DNA of 64,000 bases from JBJYIN01 sp046237015 (GCF_046237015.1 NZ_JBJYIN010000003.1:226255-290254); one strand, 5' to 3'; shown: positions 35,785 to 45,912, counted from the first letter of the stretch. Numbers and translations are program-made. Notes: generated by a model from the sequence alone, not told the origin.

Positions 35785-35800
35785 AGCAATATTTATGCCA
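35785..35800 (-). promoter_or_regulatory. Sigma-54 promoter of hypC
   Basis: On the minus strand TGGCAT-N5-TTGCT fits the -24/-12 consensus with one change. The predicted start point near 35774 is 27 bases before the hypC ATG. Confidence 0.75.
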
Positions 35801-36154
35801 AAACATAAAATATGCACATAAACCCATCACCAACGTCGTGTTAATTATGATGTTCTTTACATTAACCTTTAAACGATTTACATAAACCACATGAGTTCAA
35901 ACGGTATTTCATCCCGCATCATGCCTGTAGCGGCTGCTTTCTCTCACATTGCATGCTCATCGTTATCAGCACCCTGTCAGCTCAGAAACACTTGGAAAAT
36001 GATAGGCAATAAAGCATATCGGCACAGAAGGTCATCTTATCTCGTCAAAAGTGTCGACACCGCTGTCGAATGATTCAATCTTTCAGGATGCTTTCATAAT
36101 CCCTTCTCACTCAATCCCTTATGTCATGCGCTCTACCAGCGTATTGACGTGACG
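35801..36154. promoter_or_regulatory. Shared control region between hypC and hyfA
   Basis: About 350 bp between two divergent sigma-54 promoters. TGTCGACA with a second TGTCGAAT 12 bases on (36051-36070) is a possible enhancer site for HyfR. It could serve both directions. No gene is seen; the ORF at 35891-36073 has no start signal. Confidence 0.45.
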
Positions 36155-36170
36155 TGGCACGGAATATGCT
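36155..36170 (+). promoter_or_regulatory. Sigma-54 promoter of the hyf operon
   Basis: TGGCAC-N5-ATGCT has a perfect -24 element and intact GC at -12. The expected start point is near 36181, 33 bases before hyfA. E. coli hyf is known to be sigma-54 dependent. Confidence 0.8.
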
Positions 36171-36213
36171 TTGATGCAGCTAACCTAAACCGACTCCCCC
36201 GGAGAATATGGCT

Positions 36214-36840
36214 ATGAACCGCTTCGTCATTGCGGATCCTAAACGCTGTATCGGATGTAACACCTGCATGGCGGCCTGCACACAGGTACACCGTCGTCAA
36301 GGATTACAAACGCACCCAAGACTAACGGTCGAGCGCGATCTTACAGGTACAACCCCGGTGTTATGCCGACACTGTGAGGATGCGCCTTGCGCCAAAGTAT
36401 GTCCGGTTAATGCAATTACGCATCAGGATCATGCGGTGGTGTTGAATGAAAGTACCTGCATCGGCTGTAAGCTTTGCGCTATCGCCTGCCCTTTCGGCGC
36501 AATTACGCCATCAGGCAGCAAACCATTAGCTATCCCGGCAACCTTTCAACAGAACATCCCCCTATCCGAACTTTCCGACGTGCCAGTCAGTGTCGCGTCC
36601 ATCAATCCTTTTCTGGCGTGGAACGCTGGCGTACGCAGTATCGCCGTGAAATGTGATTTATGTGCCTTTCAGACTCACGGACCGGAATGCGTACGTGTTT
36701 GCCCAACCAATGCACTGTTCGTGATTGACGATCAAAAAATTGAGCAGTCTATTGCAGAAAAACGGCGACAAGCGATGGAGTGGCCCGCAGGCAACGCGCC
36801 TTTCCCACCAACCGAGATCGCTCGAGGGAATAAATTATGA
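36214..36840 (+). CDS. hyfA: Hydrogenase-4 electron-transfer subunit HyfA
   Basis: Ferredoxin-like protein (208 aa) carrying four [4Fe-4S] sets: CIGCNTCMAAC near 12, CRHCEDAPCAKVCP near 52, CIGCKLCAIACP near 87 and CDLCAFQTHGPECVRVCP near 150. It resembles E. coli HyfA and HydN. It is thought to relay electrons from formate dehydrogenase to the hydrogenase arm. GGAGA is eight bases before ATG 36214 and only two before ATG 36208, so I prefer 36214 (MNRFV...). It overlaps hyfB by four bases. Confidence 0.93.
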   Translation: MNRFVIADPKRCIGCNTCMAACTQVHRRQGLQTHPRLTVERDLTGTTPVLCRHCEDAPCAKVCPVNAITHQDHAVVLNESTCIGCKLCAIACPFGAITPSGSKPLAIPATFQQNIPLSELSDVPVSVASINPFLAWNAGVRSIAVKCDLCAFQTHGPECVRVCPTNALFVIDDQKIEQSIAEKRRQAMEWPAGNAPFPPTEIARGNKL

Positions 36841-38855
36841 TGACATCTCTGGAATGGCTGACGTTGGCACTCGTACTGTATTGTAGCGGCGCGGTGGCAT
36901 CGCTTTGTCTGTCGCGACATGAACCATTGGCAATTTTCCTAAGTGGCGTCAGTTCAACATTCGGTGGCCTATGTGGTATCGCTGCTGCTCTGCCTGTATT
37001 GTTGAATGGCCAAATGGTAACCGCTACCTTCGCTGGCCCCTTTGCCGATATCGCACACTTAACACTACGGTTGGATGCTTTAGCCGCGTTTATGGTACTG
37101 GTCATCTCACTGTTGGCCGCTGTCACCTCTCTCTATTCGCTGGCCTATTTACGGGAATATCGCGGTAAGGCGTGGGCAATGGGGTTCTTTATGAACCTGT
37201 TCATCGCGTCAATGGTGGCGTTGGTGGTCACGGACAACGCCTTCTACTTCATTATATTATTTGAAGTGATGTCCCTAAGTTCTTACTTCCTGGTGATATC
37301 CGATCAGGATGACGAAGCGATTAGTGCTGGGTTATTGTACTTTCTGATCGCACATGCCGGTTCTGTGCTGATCATGATGGCGTTCTTTCTGCTTTACCGA
37401 CAGAGCGGTAGCCTGGATTTTGCCGATTTTCGCGACGTTTCTCTCTCTCCCCTTCACGCATCTATTATCTTTCTACTGGCCTTCTTTGGTTTTGGTGCCA
37501 AAGCCGGGATGCTGCCGTTACATGGCTGGCTGCCACGCGCTCACCCGGCAGCACCGTCTCATGCATCAGCCTTGATGTCTGGCGTAATGGTAAAGATTGG
37601 TATTTTCGGCATTATCAAAGTCGGCATTGACCTACTGGGCGCAACGGAAGTCTGGTGGGGGATCGTCGTGCTGGCGTTTGGAGCCGTCTCTTCAGTACTC
37701 GGTGTACTTTATGCACTGGCTGAACACGACATTAAACGTCTGCTGGCCTATCACACCGTGGAAAACATCGGCATCATTCTGATGGGTATCGGTGTGGGCA
37801 TGATCGGCATTGCTACACACCATCCGCTACTCGCTACGCTTGGCCTGCTCGGTGGGCTCTATCACCTTCTCAACCATGCCATCTTCAAAGGTCTACTGTT
37901 CCTGGGGGCAGGCGCTGTTATTTATCGGCTGCACACCAAAGACATGGAAAAGATGGGAGGACTTGCGCGTTTGATGCCGTATACCGCCTTGGCTTTCCTC
38001 GTCGGCTGTATGGCCATTTCAGCGCTTCCTCCACTCAACGGTTTCGTCAGTGAATGGTTCACCTATCAGTCACTGTTCACGCTGAGCCATCAAGGCAGTT
38101 TCTCCCTGCGCCTTGTTGCCCCGATTGCCATCGTTATGCTCGCCATTACCGGTGCGCTGGCAGCCATGTGTTTCGTTAAAGTTTATGGCATCAGCTTTTC
38201 CGGTGCGCCACGTAGCGAAAAAGCGGCACAAGCTCGAGAAGTCCCTTGGTTGATGACCACGGCGATGCTGTTGCTGGCGCTACTGTGCGTTCTACTCGGT
38301 ATCGGCGCGAGCGAAGTTGCGCCCATTATCGCCCGGGTAGCAGCCAGCTTGACCGAAACCACGGTACCGATCGTTGCACAAGGGATGCAGGTTTTCCCCG
38401 GCAATCCAGGCCAGACCACGCTGTCTACGCCACTCATTTTCATTCTGCTACTGACCTTGCCACTTCTGCCGTTGTTGCTGTATGTCGGCTGCAAAGGTAC
38501 ACGTCTGAACTTCCGCCAGCGGGGGACGCCATGGGCCTGTGGTTACGCTTACGAACCAGAGATGGCTGCCTCTGCTGCCAGCTTTACCCAGTCATTACGT
38601 GTGATGTTCGCACCGCTCTATCGAATTCGTAAAACGCTCGATCCGGCTCCGATAATGCAAACCGCACTGGAAAAAACCACATTAGCCGCTGGGCGCACAG
38701 AACCATCCTGGGATAACCGCCTCGTATTGCCTTTGGTGAATGCGGTACAGAAAGTCAGTCGGGCAATCCAATGGATCCAGCATGGTGATTTCCGGCTCTA
38801 TTGCCTTTATGTCGTCGCCGCATTGGTGATCTTGCTATTGGTAACCATGGCCTAA
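36837..38855 (+). CDS. hyfB: Hydrogenase-4 membrane subunit HyfB
   Basis: Large membrane protein (672 aa) of the NuoL/MrpA antiporter-like family with about 14-16 helices. Key residues of the proton path fall in ISLLAAVTSLYSLAYLREYRG and FGFGAKAGMLPLHGWLPRAHP (near 220), with the lysine in LAEHDIKRLLAYHTVENIG near 297. It belongs to the ion-translocating membrane arm of group 4 hydrogenases. Start ATG overlaps the hyfA stop (ATGA). Hydrogenase-4, with HyfD/E/F extra subunits, has a larger arm than hydrogenase-3. Confidence 0.94.
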   Translation: MMTSLEWLTLALVLYCSGAVASLCLSRHEPLAIFLSGVSSTFGGLCGIAAALPVLLNGQMVTATFAGPFADIAHLTLRLDALAAFMVLVISLLAAVTSLYSLAYLREYRGKAWAMGFFMNLFIASMVALVVTDNAFYFIILFEVMSLSSYFLVISDQDDEAISAGLLYFLIAHAGSVLIMMAFFLLYRQSGSLDFADFRDVSLSPLHASIIFLLAFFGFGAKAGMLPLHGWLPRAHPAAPSHASALMSGVMVKIGIFGIIKVGIDLLGATEVWWGIVVLAFGAVSSVLGVLYALAEHDIKRLLAYHTVENIGIILMGIGVGMIGIATHHPLLATLGLLGGLYHLLNHAIFKGLLFLGAGAVIYRLHTKDMEKMGGLARLMPYTALAFLVGCMAISALPPLNGFVSEWFTYQSLFTLSHQGSFSLRLVAPIAIVMLAITGALAAMCFVKVYGISFSGAPRSEKAAQAREVPWLMTTAMLLLALLCVLLGIGASEVAPIIARVAASLTETTVPIVAQGMQVFPGNPGQTTLSTPLIFILLLTLPLLPLLLYVGCKGTRLNFRQRGTPWACGYAYEPEMAASAASFTQSLRVMFAPLYRIRKTLDPAPIMQTALEKTTLAAGRTEPSWDNRLVLPLVNAVQKVSRAIQWIQHGDFRLYCLYVVAALVILLLVTMA

Positions 38856-38862
38856 GGAGAAC

Positions 38863-39864
38863 ATGATGATCGCTGAAAGTTCAGTCACAGGAACTGTCAT
38901 CACCGAAGGCACGCCGATGCTGATAGTTCCTCTCTCGACGCTGATACTCTGTGCGCTATTGCAAGCGTTATGTTTGCTGGCTATCGCACCACTCATGTCA
39001 GGCATGGCAAGGGTGATCCGCGCAAAAATGCACTCACGTCAGGGGCCGGGTGTTTTACAAGATTACCGAGACATCTTCAAGTTGCTGAAACGTCAGGATG
39101 TGTCGCCTCAACATGCTGGCGGCGTATTCCGTCTGATGCCTTATATCTTGATCGGTACCATGCTGTTAGTCGCCATGACATTGCCTATCGTCACGAGAGT
39201 TTCGCCATTCGGCTCAGGCGGCGATGTTATCACCCTACTTTATCTGTTTGCCCTATTCCGCTTTTTCTTTGCCCTCGCTGGGCTGGATTCGGGTAGCGCT
39301 TTCGCCGCAATCGGTGCCAGCCGCGAGTTGACGCTCGGTATTCTGGTCGAGCCTATTTTAATCCTGGCGCTGCTTGTGGTGGCACTCATTGCAGGGTCTA
39401 CCAATATCGGCAACATCAGCAACATGCTGGCAAGCCACACCTGGTTATCCCCCACCGCCACCGTCATGGCATTACTGGCTTTCGCGTTCGCAACCTTTAT
39501 TGAGATGGGGAAAATCCCGTTTGATGTCGCAGAAGCAGAACAAGAGTTGCAGGAAGGTCCGTTAACAGAATATTCCGGTGCGGGATTGGCACTAGTGAAA
39601 TGGGGGATCAGTCTGAAACAGGTCGTGGTGGCCGCATTATTTCTGTCTATTTTCATTCCCTTTGGTAAGGCAGAGACGTTCACATTTGCCGCGCTGGCCC
39701 TTGGTTCATTTGCCTTTCTCATCAAGCTGACCGTGGTGTTTTTCATCGCTGCATTAGTCGAAAACAGCCTGGCTCGCGGACGCTTTTTGCTGACGGGACA
39801 CGTTACCTGGCTGGGCTTCGGCGTTGCTGCGCTGGCGTTCGTTTTTTATCTCACGGGTCTATAA
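38863..39864 (+). CDS. hyfC: Hydrogenase-4 membrane subunit HyfC
   Basis: NuoH-like membrane subunit (333 aa) joining the hydrophilic arm to the membrane arm. The MHSRQGPGVLQDYRDIFKL motif near 55 and FIEMGKIPFDVAEAEQEL near 225 (acidic residues facing the quinone-like cavity) match E. coli HyfC/HycD. The first 18 residues before MLIVPLSTL look like an added leader compared with E. coli. AAGGAG precedes the double ATG at 38863/38866. Confidence 0.94.
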   Translation: MMIAESSVTGTVITEGTPMLIVPLSTLILCALLQALCLLAIAPLMSGMARVIRAKMHSRQGPGVLQDYRDIFKLLKRQDVSPQHAGGVFRLMPYILIGTMLLVAMTLPIVTRVSPFGSGGDVITLLYLFALFRFFFALAGLDSGSAFAAIGASRELTLGILVEPILILALLVVALIAGSTNIGNISNMLASHTWLSPTATVMALLAFAFATFIEMGKIPFDVAEAEQELQEGPLTEYSGAGLALVKWGISLKQVVVAALFLSIFIPFGKAETFTFAALALGSFAFLIKLTVVFFIAALVENSLARGRFLLTGHVTWLGFGVAALAFVFYLTGL

Positions 39865-39880
39865 GGAGTAAGCATTCATC

Positions 39881-41335
39881 ATGGAGACGTTTATCATACA
39901 GAATGTTGCCCTTGCGACCATCCTGCTGCCATTCACTGGCGCATTATTGATCGCTATCCTGCCCCAGCGACAGGCTAAATGGCTGTGTTGCCTATTTTCT
40001 TTGCTGGCAACACTCGGCATGGGATGGATGGCAGCGGACTATTTTATCAGCGGCAAAGCCGACATGGTTTACACGCTATACCGCTATGGTCAGGCTGAGC
40101 TGTTTGGCTTTCAATTCGACAGGCTGAGCCTGCTGATTGGCTTTGCCGTGGTTTTCCTCGGTTTACTCGTCAGCATTTACTCCACTGGCTACCTGACGCA
40201 GGGCAACCGAGAACACCCGCACGAAGGCACGAATCGTTATTATGCTTTTCTGCTGGTGTTCATTGGCGCGATGGCAGGATTAACACTGTCCTCAACCCTG
40301 CTGGGGCAATTGTTATTCTTTGAAATCACTGGGGGATGCTCCTGGGCATTAATCGGTTATTACCAGAATCCAAAATCCCTGCGTTCTGCGCTGAAAGCCT
40401 TACTGATTACACATGTGGCATCAATCGGACTTTATCTTGCTGCTGCTTATCTGTTCGTGAATACGGGAACCTTCGCGCTCAGCGCACTGGCGCTACTGGA
40501 TACCAATGGCAAAATTATCGTATTCGGCGGGATCCTGTTCGCTGCCTGGGGTAAATCTGCACAGATTCCGCTGCATATGTGGCTGCCAGATGCCATGGAG
40601 GCTCCCACGCCGGTCAGTGCGTATCTGCACGCCGCCTCTATGGTGAAAGTCGGAGTCTATATTTTCGCCCGCGCGATTCTATCGGCACAAGACGTTCCTG
40701 AAGTCATCGGCATCGTGGGTATCGTGATGGCAACCATCACGCTGATTTACGGTTTTATCATGTATCTGCCGCAAAAAGACATGAAGCGGCTGCTGGCTTA
40801 CTCTACGATCACACAACTTTCCTACATTTTTTTCGCGCTATCGCTGTCGATATTCGGGTCACGCATGGCCTTCGAGGCTGGCGTGGCTTACATCTTCAAC
40901 CACGCTTTCGCCAAGAGTTTATTCTTCCTGGTCGCGGGTGCCCTTAGCTACAGCTGTGGTACCCGTATGTTGCCGAAACTAAAAGGCATGATGCGAAAAA
41001 TGCCGCTATTAGGCGTGGGCTTCTGCGTTGCGGCATTGGCGATCACTGGCGTACCGCCCTTTAACGGTTTCTTCAGTAAGTTCCCACTATTTGCTGCTGG
41101 TTTCTCTCTCTCGCGAGAGTACGTCTGGATGTTACCACTGCTCGTGATCACGCTGATCGAATCGGTCGCCAGTTTTGCCTGGTTCCTCTACTGGTTTGGA
41201 CGCACGGTCCCAGGAGAACCATCAGAAGAAATTGCCGCTGCCACACCGGTGCCCTGGTCTATGCAAGGGGTACTCATCGTGCTGATTATCATGTCGGTCT
41301 GTTCAAGCGTTATTGCCGCCGTCTGGCTGAGCTAA
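39881..41335 (+). CDS. hyfD: Hydrogenase-4 antiporter-like subunit HyfD
   Basis: NuoL/M/N-type membrane subunit (484 aa), absent from hydrogenase-3. Typical segments are FEITGGCSWALIGYYQNP near 148, WGKSAQIPLHMWLPDAMEAP near 225 and LPQKDMKRLLAYSTITQLSY near 300 carrying the conserved Lys. The extra antiporter-like subunits imply more proton translocation per reaction. It starts 16 bases after hyfC. Confidence 0.93.
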   Translation: METFIIQNVALATILLPFTGALLIAILPQRQAKWLCCLFSLLATLGMGWMAADYFISGKADMVYTLYRYGQAELFGFQFDRLSLLIGFAVVFLGLLVSIYSTGYLTQGNREHPHEGTNRYYAFLLVFIGAMAGLTLSSTLLGQLLFFEITGGCSWALIGYYQNPKSLRSALKALLITHVASIGLYLAAAYLFVNTGTFALSALALLDTNGKIIVFGGILFAAWGKSAQIPLHMWLPDAMEAPTPVSAYLHAASMVKVGVYIFARAILSAQDVPEVIGIVGIVMATITLIYGFIMYLPQKDMKRLLAYSTITQLSYIFFALSLSIFGSRMAFEAGVAYIFNHAFAKSLFFLVAGALSYSCGTRMLPKLKGMMRKMPLLGVGFCVAALAITGVPPFNGFFSKFPLFAAGFSLSREYVWMLPLLVITLIESVASFAWFLYWFGRTVPGEPSEEIAAATPVPWSMQGVLIVLIIMSVCSSVIAAVWLS

Positions 41336-41344
41336 GGATGATTG

Positions 41345-42010
41345 ATGACTGGATCTCTTATCGTGAACAATTTGCTAGTAAATAACCTGTCCGGGTTGCT
41401 GATTATCACCTCCTTATTGGTCATCGCTGCCCGTCGTCCCGCGCTTTCTGCCTGTTTATACGCCTTACAGTCGCTGGTTCTGGTGCTCATTTTCATCTCA
41501 CTGGCCGACCTGCTACAGGCGCACGAATTGTATCTCTGGTCAGTGAGTGCATTTATTACCAAAGTCATACTGGTGCCAACCATTATGTACTGGGCATTCC
41601 GCAAACTGGATGATCCGCTGGCGGACGGCGGCGTGGTAAGCCCGGTGGTTATCGTATTGCTGGCGACGCTGATCGTGGTGCTGAGCTACTTCGTGGTTGA
41701 ACCTGTAAAACTACCGATCGTCAGTACGCTGAAACCCGCACTGGCGGTATCGCTCAGTCATTTCATGATCGGTCTGCTGTGTATCGTCACGCAGCGCAAT
41801 ATTCTCAAACAGGTATTCGGCTATTGCCTGATGGAGAATGGCGCACACCTGACGCTGGCGCTGCTGGCGAATCAAGCACCGGAACTGGTGGAGATTGGTA
41901 TTGCCACCGATGCCATTTTTGCCGTGATCGTGATGGCACTGATGGCCCGCAAAATCTACCGGACACTCCACACGCTGGATGTACAGCAACTGACGGCGTT
42001 AAAAGGGTGA
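41345..42010 (+). CDS. hyfE: Hydrogenase-4 membrane subunit HyfE
   Basis: Small membrane subunit (221 aa), with an N-terminal NuoK-like part (about 1-100, including ISLADLLQAHELYLWSVSAF with its buried Glu) and a C-terminal part with further helices (FGYCLMENGAHLTLALLANQ near 160). AAGGA is six bases before ATG 41345; the TTG three bases earlier is an alternative. It matches E. coli HyfE in layout. Confidence 0.92.
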   Translation: MTGSLIVNNLLVNNLSGLLIITSLLVIAARRPALSACLYALQSLVLVLIFISLADLLQAHELYLWSVSAFITKVILVPTIMYWAFRKLDDPLADGGVVSPVVIVLLATLIVVLSYFVVEPVKLPIVSTLKPALAVSLSHFMIGLLCIVTQRNILKQVFGYCLMENGAHLTLALLANQAPELVEIGIATDAIFAVIVMALMARKIYRTLHTLDVQQLTALKG

Positions 42011-42015
42011 ATGAC

Positions 42016-43584
42016 ATGACCAATACCGACTTACTTCTCATCCTGCTGGCAACACCGTTTGTTGCTGCACTGCTTGCCTTTCTCTGTCGATTGACCGGCC
42101 ATCAGGCTCGTCAACTGGTTACCGTCATCCATCTACTGGGTATAACGCTCCTGTTGCTCGTGTCTTTATCGTTAGTTTGGCAGGTTTATCAGAACGGTGA
42201 AATACTGGCGATCCACAACTGGCTGCATCTCGATAGCTTAAGCGCCCTGTTTCTGGCAATCCTCGGTATTATCGGCTTTATTACCGGCGTCTATTCGATG
42301 GGATATATGCGCCATGAAGTCAACAGCGGCGAGATCACCATCCCAACCTTATGTTATTACTACGGTTTCTTTCATCTCTTTCTCTTTACGATGCTGTTGG
42401 TGATAACCAGTAACAATCTCATCCTGATGTGGGCTGCTATCGAAGCCACAACCCTCAGTTCCGCCTTTCTGGTGGGATTATATGGGCAACGCTCGTCGCT
42501 GGAGGCCGCGTGGAAATACATCATTATCTGTACCGTCGGCGTCGCATTTGGGCTGTATGGTACAGTACTGGTGTATGCCAATGCGGCAAGCGTCATGTCG
42601 GAGCCAGGTAACGCCATCTTCTGGACAGAAGTGCTAAAACACGCTGACGAGTTGGATAGCACGCTGATGCATCTGGCGTTTATTTTTATTTTAATCGGGT
42701 TCGGCACCAAAACCGGGTTATTCCCCATGCATGCCTGGTTACCGGACGCACACAGTGAAGCGCCAAGCCCGACCAGTGCATTACTTTCCGCTGTTTTGCT
42801 TAACTGTGCGCTGTTAGTCATAGTGCGTTATTACATCATTATCAGTGCCGCCATTGGTACTGAGTTTCCGCGTCAGTTGCTGCTGGTGTTCGGGATGCTC
42901 TCTGTCGCGGTTGCTGCATTCCTGATTCTGGTTCAGCGGGACATGAAACGTCTGCTGGCCTATTCAAGCGTTGAAAATATGGGATTAATTGCCGTTGCGC
43001 TGGGCATCGGCGGGCCGCTGGGCATTCTCGCGGCGTTACTGCATACCCTGAATCACAGCCTGGCAAAAACGCTGCTGTTCTGTGGCTCCGGTAATGTTCT
43101 GTTGAAATACGGGACGCGTGACATGGATGCGGTAAAAGGCATTATGCGCGTGGCACCACTCACCGGCGCGTTACTGGCTGGTGGAGCGCTGGCTCTCGGC
43201 GGTATGCCGCCATTTAATATCTTCCTCAGTGAATTCATGACCGTCAGCGCGGGCATCAGCGCCGGTTATCTCTGGTTGATCATCGCATTACTCATCTTGC
43301 TCACTATCGTACTGGCGGGTCTGGTTCGAATGGTTGCAGGAACCGTATTGGGTAGCAGCCCGGAAGCCGTGAGTAAAGGCGAACTCGGTATCTTGACCAC
43401 CGCGCCCATGGTACTGCTGCTGGTTCTCATGTTAGTCATGGGCACCCACATTCCTCAACCCGTTATTCAGCTACTGGAAAATGCCACGACTGTCGTACAG
43501 AACACCAGATCGGATAGCCATTTTACCCCGCTGGCAGAGCATTCGTCGTTAACCCCTTCCCGTCAGGAGATGTACCGTGATTAA
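42016..43584 (+). CDS. hyfF: Hydrogenase-4 antiporter-like subunit HyfF
   Basis: NuoL/N-type proton-channel subunit (522 aa). It carries WAAIEATTLSSAFLVGLYGQ near 138, GFGTKTGLFPMHAWLPDAHS near 230 and LVQRDMKRLLAYSSVENMG near 310. The reading frame is open back to 41779, but ATG 42016 begins at the first helix and follows hyfE by five bases. The end overlaps hyfG by eight bases. Confidence 0.93.
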   Translation: MTNTDLLLILLATPFVAALLAFLCRLTGHQARQLVTVIHLLGITLLLLVSLSLVWQVYQNGEILAIHNWLHLDSLSALFLAILGIIGFITGVYSMGYMRHEVNSGEITIPTLCYYYGFFHLFLFTMLLVITSNNLILMWAAIEATTLSSAFLVGLYGQRSSLEAAWKYIIICTVGVAFGLYGTVLVYANAASVMSEPGNAIFWTEVLKHADELDSTLMHLAFIFILIGFGTKTGLFPMHAWLPDAHSEAPSPTSALLSAVLLNCALLVIVRYYIIISAAIGTEFPRQLLLVFGMLSVAVAAFLILVQRDMKRLLAYSSVENMGLIAVALGIGGPLGILAALLHTLNHSLAKTLLFCGSGNVLLKYGTRDMDAVKGIMRVAPLTGALLAGGALALGGMPPFNIFLSEFMTVSAGISAGYLWLIIALLILLTIVLAGLVRMVAGTVLGSSPEAVSKGELGILTTAPMVLLLVLMLVMGTHIPQPVIQLLENATTVVQNTRSDSHFTPLAEHSSLTPSRQEMYRD

Positions 43585-45316
43585 TGAACCCCCTGTTTCC
43601 AGCCCGTTTTCCGCAACTGACAAACTCGGTGCAGGCTATGTCGCACAGGTCAGACAGAAATTTCCGGCTGCCGTTCTGGAAGAGGCGTGGCAAACGCATA
43701 ATCAGCTCACACTGACGGTAAAGCTGGATTCGCTACCGGAGGTCGTTGAGTTCCTCTATTACCAGCAAGGCGGTTGGCTATCAGTCCTGTTTGGCAACGA
43801 TGAACGTTCTCTGAACGGCTGTTTCGCTATCTATTATGTTCTTTCAATGGAGGCGGGAGAAAAATGCTGGGTTATCGTTAAGGCGCTGGTCAATGCGGCA
43901 AATCCAGAGTTTCCGTCGGTAACGCCTCGTGTACCGGCGGCAGTTTGGGGCGAACGTGAAGTTCGTGACATGTACGGTTTAATTCCGGTTGGTTTGCCCG
44001 ATGAACGTCGTTTAGTGCTGCCAGACGATTGGCCGGACGATCTCTATCCGCTGCGCAAGGATGCCATGGACTACCGCCGACGCCCTAAACCCACGCGCGA
44101 AGAAGAATCTTACTCGTTCATTAACGAAGGTAGCAATGAAGCACGGGTGGTTCCCATCGGGCCACTGCATATTACGTCTGATGAACCAGGCCATTTCCGT
44201 CTGTTTGTTGATGGCGAACAAATTATTGATGCGGACTATCGGTTGTTCTACGTCCATCGCGGTATGGAAAAGCTGGCAGAAACACGGATGGGTTACAACG
44301 AAGTCACTTTCCTGTCGGATCGGGTGTGTGGCATCTGTGGGTTCACCCACAGTGTGGCTTATACCTCATCCATTGAAAATGCATTGGGAATTGTTGTTCC
44401 CCCGCGTGCTCACAGCATCCGCAGCATTTTGCTGGAGGTAGAGCGACTGCACAGCCATCTGCTTAATATCGGCCTCTCCAGCCACTTTGTCGGCTTTGAT
44501 ACCGGTTTTATGCAATTTTTCCGTATTCGTGAAAAATCGATGACAATCGCCGAAATCCTGACCGGCGCTCGTAAAACTTACGGGCTCAACCTGATTGGTG
44601 GCATTCGTCGCGATATTCTGAAAGACGACCGATTAAAAACCATCAAGCTGATTCAGGAAATGCGGGCCGACATCACCCAGCTTTCCGATATGTTGCTTAG
44701 CACGCCCAATATGCTGCAACGTACCCAAGGCATCGGCATTCTTGATAAAAAAGTCGCCCGCGATTATAGCCCGGTAGGTCCGATGATCCGTGCCAGTGGC
44801 TTTAAACGGGATATGCGTATCGACCATCCTTACGCCGGTTATCTGGATCTCCCGATGGAATTGCACCATCTGGATGCGGGCGACGTTTACTCGCGGGTAT
44901 TGGTTCGGGTACGCGAAGTGTTCACCTCACTGGCAATGATCGAATACGGTCTGGATAATTTGCCGGAAGGCCCTCTGCTTAATGAACATTTCACCTATCA
45001 GCCACACAAATTTGCTCTCGGTTTCTCCGAAGCGCCGCGTGGCGAAGACGTTCACTGGAGCATGACCGGCGATAATCAAAAACTGTTTCGTTGGCGTTGC
45101 CGCGCGGCAACCTACGCCAACTGGCCAGTACTGCGTTATATGTTACGCGGCAACACCATTTCCGACGCACCGCTGATCATTGGCAGCCTCGATCCCTGTT
45201 ACTCCTGTACTGATCGGGTAACGTTAGTCGATGTACGCAAAAACAAAATCACCACCGTGCCCTATAAAGAGATAGAACGTTACGGCCTGGAACGCACCAA
45301 CTCGCCGCTTAAGTAG
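43577..45316 (+). CDS. hyfG: Hydrogenase-4 catalytic large subunit HyfG
   Basis: [NiFe]-hydrogenase large subunit (579 aa) fused to a NuoC-like N-terminal domain (about 10-170, VWGEREVRDMYGL near 118). The Ni-binding pairs are intact: L1 RVCGICGFTH near 250 and L2 DPCYSCTDR near 539-547. A 32-residue C-terminal tail follows Arg547, the point at which HycI-type proteases cut the HycE precursor, and a hycI gene ends this operon. The start is GTG 43577 with AGGAG seven bases upstream. It evolves or oxidises H2 in contact with HyfI. Confidence 0.95.
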   Translation: MINEPPVSSPFSATDKLGAGYVAQVRQKFPAAVLEEAWQTHNQLTLTVKLDSLPEVVEFLYYQQGGWLSVLFGNDERSLNGCFAIYYVLSMEAGEKCWVIVKALVNAANPEFPSVTPRVPAAVWGEREVRDMYGLIPVGLPDERRLVLPDDWPDDLYPLRKDAMDYRRRPKPTREEESYSFINEGSNEARVVPIGPLHITSDEPGHFRLFVDGEQIIDADYRLFYVHRGMEKLAETRMGYNEVTFLSDRVCGICGFTHSVAYTSSIENALGIVVPPRAHSIRSILLEVERLHSHLLNIGLSSHFVGFDTGFMQFFRIREKSMTIAEILTGARKTYGLNLIGGIRRDILKDDRLKTIKLIQEMRADITQLSDMLLSTPNMLQRTQGIGILDKKVARDYSPVGPMIRASGFKRDMRIDHPYAGYLDLPMELHHLDAGDVYSRVLVRVREVFTSLAMIEYGLDNLPEGPLLNEHFTYQPHKFALGFSEAPRGEDVHWSMTGDNQKLFRWRCRAATYANWPVLRYMLRGNTISDAPLIIGSLDPCYSCTDRVTLVDVRKNKITTVPYKEIERYGLERTNSPLK

Positions 45317-45327
45317 AGGGATGAATC

Positions 45328-45912
45328 ATGCTGAAACTGTTTAAAACACTCCTCAAGGCGGGGAATAGCACGGTGAAATACCCGTTCAAACCGCTGGAGG
45401 TCACGGCAGGATTTCGTGGCAAACCCGAGTACAATGCCGAACAGTGTATCGCCTGTGCGGCGTGTACCATGGCATGTCCGGCGAATGCGCTGACGATGGA
45501 AACCGATATCGCTAGCGGCACGCGTACCTGGCAGTTGTTTCTGGGTCGGTGCATTTTCTGCGGACGCTGTGAGGAAGTGTGCCCGACACGCGCAATCGTG
45601 CTATCGCAAGAGTTCGAGATGGCCGTAAGTAACAAAGCCGATCTCTACCAACGGGCAACGTTTACGCTACTGAACTGCCATGTTTGTCATCGACCTTTCG
45701 CGCCACAAAAAGAGGTGGAATATACGATGGCGCTACTGACGCAGTCCGGGCTATCCAAAGAGGAAATCGACTCGCAGCGCTCCCGTTTTGAAACCTGCCC
45801 TGAATGCAAGCGTAAACAAAATATGAACCACAAGGGCAATGTCATGCTGAGTCAGTATCTTTCGCCCGCAATCGGTCAATCATCCTCTTCTTTAAAAGGG
45901 AGCAAATCATGA
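45328..45912 (+). CDS. hyfH: Hydrogenase-4 ferredoxin-like subunit HyfH
   Basis: NuoI-like protein (194 aa) with two [4Fe-4S] motifs, CIACAACTMACP near 38 and CIFCGRCEEVCP near 75. Two further CxxC pairs, LNCHVCHRPF near 113 and FETCPECKRKQ near 151, are typical of HycF/HyfH and may hold another metal. It wires HyfA to HyfI. The tail overlaps hyfI by four bases. It is a little longer than E. coli HyfH because of a Ser-rich end. Confidence 0.93.
   Translation: MLKLFKTLLKAGNSTVKYPFKPLEVTAGFRGKPEYNAEQCIACAACTMACPANALTMETDIASGTRTWQLFLGRCIFCGRCEEVCPTRAIVLSQEFEMAVSNKADLYQRATFTLLNCHVCHRPFAPQKEVEYTMALLTQSGLSKEEIDSQRSRFETCPECKRKQNMNHKGNVMLSQYLSPAIGQSSSSLKGSKS

Noticed and set aside
35891..36073. 60-codon ORF in the hypC-hyfA gap
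   Set aside because: No ribosome binding site, unusual composition and overlap with the likely HyfR control region.
41779..42015. N-terminal extension of HyfF
   Set aside because: This stretch is hyfE read in another frame; the HyfF family starts at ATG 42016.
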